Assembly: GCA_036744635.1 (NCBI GenBank)
Contig: DAIOHQ010000096.1
Span: 1 to 16,575 of the forward strand
Length of the DNA stretch: 16,575 bases
Direction of reading: 5' to 3'
Origin: DAIOHQ01 sp036744635
GTDB taxonomy: Bacteria; Planctomycetota; Phycisphaerae; Tepidisphaerales; Tepidisphaeraceae
The translations under genes and the position numbers were made by a program. Under the pieces are notes generated by a model. The model worked only from the letters and a program-made list of their open reading frames with translations. It had not been told where the DNA came from and did no database searches. Positions 13,560 to 16,575 of this stretch are shown here, in pieces (within the stretch, counting starts at the first letter, position 1; each line of letters starts with the position of its first letter).

Positions 13560-14954
13560 TTATCGGGATTGTCGGCCGAAGACGGCTTCGTGGAGGATTT
13601 CCACCGGATGCACCACGCGGAGCTTGACGCCGCGGGCTTCGGCTTCCGACTGGATCTGCATGGCGCAACCGACGTTGCCGGTGACGCAGGTCTGGGCGCC
13701 GGTGGCGACGATGTTTTTAAGCTTGCGCTCGGCCAATTCGGTGGACATTTCCGGCTGGGTGAGGTTGTAGGTGCCGGCGGCGCCGCAGCAGATGTCGCTT
13801 TCGGGGAGTGCCACCAGCTTCAGGCCGGGGACGCTGGCGAGCAGCTTGCGCGGGCCGGCGGTCACTTTCTGGGCGTGGGCCAGATGGCAGGCATCGTGAT
13901 AGGTGACGGTCCGGCGGATGGGGTATTTCATCCCCGGCAGGCCAAGGGCGAGCAGGACTTCGCTGATATCCTTCACCCGGCGGGAAAAGTCCTTGGCGCG
14001 CCCGGCATAGGCCGGATCATCGCGCAGCAGGTGATCGTAATCCTTCAGCATGGCGCCGCATCCGGCGATGTTGGTGGCGATGTAATCGACGGGTTTGCCG
14101 TTGGCGGGGAGGAACGCGTCGATGTTGCGGCGGGCCATGGCCATGGCCGGTTCCCAGCAGCCGTTGTGATGATGGATGGCGCCACAGCAGACCTGGGCGG
14201 GCGGGGAGAGGACATCAGCGCCGCCTTCGGCGAGCAGCTCGACGGCCTGTCGGTTCACGCGGTTGAACATCACGCTGCCGATGCAGCCGGCGAAGAAACC
14301 GACGGTGGCCTTGGGTTCGGTGGTCTTGTGGTTGCCGGCATCGTGGAGGATGTGCAGCAGCGCATCCATGCCGCCAGCACGGGTGTGCGGGGGAAGGGGG
14401 CGAGGCCAGAGCGCACCGGTGGGCGGGAGCATCTGCTCCATCTTGCGCATCTGCGAGGGGAGCAGTTTGAACAGGCCGGTCTTGCGGAGCAGGGGATACA
14501 CGCCGAGTTTCTGCATCAGGCGGGCCGGCAGGAGCACGAGTTTGAGGCGGGTGGGATAGACAAAGACGTGAAAGAATATCCAGCGCATCAGGCGATCCTG
14601 GAATGTCAGCTTTTTGTTCTGGTTGAGGCGCTGGCGGGTTTCTTCGATCAGCTCGTGATAGACCACGCCGCTGGGGCAGGCGGTTTCGCAGCCGCGGCAG
14701 TCGAGGCAGAGATCGAGGTGCTTGATCACCGAATCGGTTGGGGAAATCGCGCCATCCGCGAGGCCGCGCATGAGCTGGATGCGCCCGCGCGGCGAATCGG
14801 CTTCGTGGCCGGTCTGGGTATAGGTTGGGCAGGCGGGCAGGCAGAGGCCGCAATGCACGCAATCGAGGGCGCGGGCATACGTGCGCGGATCGAGCGGCAG
14901 CGGTTTTTCGCTGTCGGAGGCTGGCGACTCGATGACGGGCAACGGTGCGATCAT
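13560..14954 (-). CDS. glcF: Glycolate oxidase iron-sulfur subunit GlcF
   Basis: Electron-transfer subunit of membrane-associated glycolate oxidase (glycolate to glyoxylate), working with GlcD and GlcE. The 464-residue protein has two ferredoxin-like 4Fe-4S motifs: CVHCGLCLPACP (Cys 32, 35, 38, 42) and CLDCRGCETACP (Cys 83, 86, 89, 93). Two CCG domains follow, marked by FFAGCIGSVMFNRVN with QVCCGAIHHHNG, and by YHDACHLAHAQK with DICCGAAGTYNL. SPRGRIQLMRGL between the clusters is typical of GlcF. ATG 14954 overlaps the glcE stop as ATGA. It is about 50 residues longer than the E. coli protein, mostly in the middle (142-190). LutA-type lactate oxidase subunits are related but lack the GlcE partner. 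Confidence 0.93.
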   Translation of the reverse strand: MIAPLPVIESPASDSEKPLPLDPRTYARALDCVHCGLCLPACPTYTQTGHEADSPRGRIQLMRGLADGAISPTDSVIKHLDLCLDCRGCETACPSGVVYHELIEETRQRLNQNKKLTFQDRLMRWIFFHVFVYPTRLKLVLLPARLMQKLGVYPLLRKTGLFKLLPSQMRKMEQMLPPTGALWPRPLPPHTRAGGMDALLHILHDAGNHKTTEPKATVGFFAGCIGSVMFNRVNRQAVELLAEGGADVLSPPAQVCCGAIHHHNGCWEPAMAMARRNIDAFLPANGKPVDYIATNIAGCGAMLKDYDHLLRDDPAYAGRAKDFSRRVKDISEVLLALGLPGMKYPIRRTVTYHDACHLAHAQKVTAGPRKLLASVPGLKLVALPESDICCGAAGTYNLTQPEMSTELAERKLKNIVATGAQTCVTGNVGCAMQIQSEAEARGVKLRVVHPVEILHEAVFGRQSR

Positions 14955-15916
14955 TGCAGTTCCGGCAAGGGAGGGATCATGGGGTTCAGCCGTCCCTCGG
15001 GATCAAACGCGTGCTTGAGGCGGACGAGGATCTCGCGCTCGCTGGGGCGCTGGCGGCCGGTGAAGCAGCGGCCGTCCATTTCGAGCAGGATCGATCCACC
15101 GAGCGCCTCGGCGGCCCGCGCCACGGCGGGGGCATTGGAGCGTGCGGCCGTGCCGAGCACAATGCCAAAAGCGGCGTCGGCGATCCAGTTGGCAATCGAG
15201 GCGTCCTGGGCAAGCTGTTGAACCTTCATGGGCGGCAGGGAGGCGCGGAATTTCACCTCACTGGTTTGCGGCACACCCCAAAGCGCAGCACGGCACGAGA
15301 CATCCTCACTCATAGTACGAGGAGCGATATCAGAGGGTTTGTGTGCGAGGAGGGCCTGCCGGCAATAGCTGATTGTTGCTTCATCCCCCAGGTATCCGCA
15401 ATGCAAGGCGTCGGCCGAGAGCAATGCCCATTGCGGGCGGCAGGTGGTGACCAGCAGGGCGTTGAAGAGCCTTATCTGTGGGGGAAACGTTGCCAGCAGC
15501 GCGCCGGCAGGCCGGCGCCAGGTTCGCATGGTCAGGGCGACGGGATTTCCGAATACGCCGCGCTGGCCGACCATGAACTTGGTGAGATCGTAGCCGGCGA
15601 CGTTTTTCATGGTGCGGCCGCCGGCGGTGATCAACTCGCCGGCGCCGTTGAGGAATTGCACGCCCAGCAGGATGTCGCGCCAGGCGCCGAAGCCCAGGCG
15701 CAGGGGGCCGGTGGAATTTTCCTGCACAAGTTTGCCGATGGTTGCAGTCCCGTCGCCGTCGATGGGGACCCACTGATCGTGTTCGGCGAGCTGCGCCTGA
15801 ATGGCGTCGAGGGTGACATCGGCGGAGGCGGTGACGGTCAGGTCGCGGACCTGACAGTCGATGCCGCCGGGCGGGACGAGCGGAGTGCGGGGAGGTCGTT
15901 GAAGGTTTTCGGCCAT
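14951..15916 (-). CDS. glcE: Glycolate oxidase FAD-binding subunit GlcE
   Basis: FAD-binding subunit of glycolate oxidase, 321 residues. The N-terminal FAD_binding_4 domain shows LTVTASADVTLDAIQAQLAE and PIDGDGTATIGKLVQENSTGP, then the GlcE signature AGGRTMKNVAGYDLTKFMVG (about 98-117). The C terminus ends FDPEGRLNP, the conserved closing motif. It is slightly shorter than the E. coli protein (about 350). ATG 15916 has no clear ribosome site. It is first in a two-gene unit translationally coupled to glcF and divergent from the Nudix gene. The catalytic subunit gene glcD is not in the window: upstream is the Nudix gene on the other strand, downstream the repeat array. Confidence 0.92.
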   Translation of the reverse strand: MAENLQRPPRTPLVPPGGIDCQVRDLTVTASADVTLDAIQAQLAEHDQWVPIDGDGTATIGKLVQENSTGPLRLGFGAWRDILLGVQFLNGAGELITAGGRTMKNVAGYDLTKFMVGQRGVFGNPVALTMRTWRRPAGALLATFPPQIRLFNALLVTTCRPQWALLSADALHCGYLGDEATISYCRQALLAHKPSDIAPRTMSEDVSCRAALWGVPQTSEVKFRASLPPMKVQQLAQDASIANWIADAAFGIVLGTAARSNAPAVARAAEALGGSILLEMDGRCFTGRQRPSEREILVRLKHAFDPEGRLNPMIPPLPELQ

Positions 15917-15979
15917 GGTTTACGTCCGCAATGCCCAGGTGGCGGCGGTTTTTTCCGCACGGTTTGGTGCGCTGGCAGA

Positions 15980-15998
15980 GGGCGGGGAGACCCCGCCC
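15980..15998. repeat. GC hairpin in the glcE-Nudix divergent intergenic region
   Basis: GGGCGGGG / AGA / CCCCGCCC forms a perfect 8-bp stem with a 3-base loop, followed by CTACGGGG. GGCGGGGAGACCCCGCC-type elements recur in many GC-rich genomes from general knowledge. On the minus strand a -10-like TATACT (16009-16014) without a good -35 would place the hairpin in the glcE leader. Confidence 0.5.
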
Positions 15999-16067
15999 CT
16001 ACGGGGGGAGTATATCGCGGTTGGAATTTTCCGCACCGGCGGTGGTGAGGTTTTTCTTCCGCGCGGG

Positions 16068-16073
16068 TATAAA
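16068..16073 (+). promoter_or_regulatory. -10 box of the Nudix gene, predicted leaderless
   Basis: TATAAA ends eight bases before the ATG at 16082, so transcription would begin almost at the start codon. No ribosome site is visible. The -35 is weak (GTGAGG near 16045). The spacing equals that at the DUF5522/CWC gene. Confidence 0.4.
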
Positions 16074-16081
16074 TCGGCGAA

Positions 16082-16510
16082 ATGTCTCGTCCGATTCAAG
16101 CTGATGGCCGGGTACACGGGGTGGTGGTGGCGGTGCGCCGCGAGGATGGGTGCTGGCTGCTGATTCGCCGCAGCCGGCACGTGCGGGCGCCGCGGATGGT
16201 ATGCTTTCCGGGCGGAGCCGTCGAACACGATGAGGCGCAGGCAATCGCGGTGGTTCGGGAGATGAAAGAGGAACTGGGCGTGACGGTGACGCCGCTGCGG
16301 CAGTGCTGGCGGTGGGATTCGCCGACTACCAACCTGACGCTCTTCGGATGGACAGCGCTGCTGGAATCCGGGGAGTTGCGGCCCGATCCGTTTGAAGTCG
16401 AGGAAATCCTCTGGCTGTCGGCCGAGGAGGGGACGAATCATCCGGACGCGATGGAGACGAATAGGGATTTTATCGCGTGTTTGATGCGGGAAGCGGGGGA
16501 AGGTGGGTGA
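16082..16510 (+). CDS. Nudix hydrolase
   Basis: The 142-residue cytoplasmic protein is expected to hydrolyse a nucleoside diphosphate linked to another group. It contains a complete Nudix box: Gly45, Glu51, then Arg59-Glu60 and Glu63-Glu64-Leu-Gly-Val (GGAVEHDE, VVREMKEELGV), matching Gx5Ex7REUxEExGU. The N-terminal strand VHGVVVAVRREDGCWLLIRR and PRMVCFPGG before the box are typical of small MutT-like members. The C-terminal half (FEVEEILWLSAEE) is conserved in Nudix proteins of unknown substrate. No fused domain is present. It is divergent from glcE with 165 bases between starts. Its substrate cannot be read from the sequence. Confidence 0.9.
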   Translation: MSRPIQADGRVHGVVVAVRREDGCWLLIRRSRHVRAPRMVCFPGGAVEHDEAQAIAVVREMKEELGVTVTPLRQCWRWDSPTTNLTLFGWTALLESGELRPDPFEVEEILWLSAEEGTNHPDAMETNRDFIACLMREAGEGG

Positions 16511-16544
16511 TGCGTTCGGGGCTGGGGGAATATGGCTGGATTCG

Positions 16545-16564
16545 GGCAGGTGAGTACACCTGCC
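16545..16564. repeat. Hairpin with AGTA loop downstream of the Nudix gene
   Basis: GGCAGGTG / AGTA / CACCTGCC is a perfect 8-bp stem with a 4-base loop, 34 bases after the Nudix stop and close to the window edge. The loop is the same as in the nested hairpin at 7857-7874. It may end the Nudix transcript or be one arm of a larger dispersed palindrome that continues past the window. Confidence 0.5.
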
Positions 16565-16575
16565 GCTCATCCAGC

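Noticed and set aside
1..16575. tRNA, rRNA, insertion sequence with transposase, replication origin
   Set aside because: No clover-leaf, rRNA segment, transposase frame or origin-type box cluster was recognised anywhere in the window.

Overview
The window looks like part of a chromosome from a GC-rich planctomycete, possibly of the Phycisphaerae type. The reasons are the tightly overlapping GC-rich operons, the small 3' remnants of families common in that phylum (a PIN-type toxin tail and an H-X9-DG pseudopilin-like tail), several TTG/GTG starts, and many dispersed palindromic repeats. This assignment is an inference; there is no rRNA, tRNA or phylogenetic marker here.

Layout. (1) 139-7642, minus strand: a six-gene oligopeptide/dipeptide-type ABC importer operon, transcribed as OppC-type permease, membrane-anchored solute-binding protein, OppB, a second OppC-type permease with extra membrane segments, OppD, OppF. 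Joints overlap or are separated by 1-33 bases. (2) 7731-7880: two large dispersed inverted repeats back to back. (3) 7885-8943, minus: a 51-residue one-helix membrane protein preceded by a gene for an anchor + coiled coil + beta-domain protein (MreC-like layout), with a good sigma70-type promoter at 9076-9103. (4) 9132-10123: a scar region with a TPR-like gene whose 5' end is lost at a palindrome, the 3' tail of a PIN-domain toxin gene, C-rich tracts and a 21-bp tandem array. (5) 10124-10522, plus: a cysteine-rich DUF5522/CWC fusion, predicted to be leaderless. (6) 10551-12820, minus: a compact three-gene cassette (DUF71/COG2102 PP-loop ATPase, DUF6580 membrane protein, signal-less BtuF-like cobalamin-binding protein), probably for vitamin B12 salvage. 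(7) 12838-13528: a pseudopilin-like 3' remnant and a striking 21-bp-period array of palindromes. (8) 13560-15916, minus: glcE-glcF, the FAD and iron-sulfur subunits of glycolate oxidase, without glcD alongside. (9) 16082-16510, plus: a Nudix hydrolase divergent from glcE.

How it fits together: the ABC operon should import peptides; the three-gene cassette should capture and process corrinoids; GlcEF should oxidise glycolate with a GlcD encoded elsewhere. The two items most worth following are the B12 cassette, which pairs an ECF-S-like membrane protein with a cytosolic-looking BtuF and a DUF71 enzyme without any ABC permease or ATPase, and the pair of 21-bp-period arrays, whose spacing equals two turns of DNA and also seven codons.
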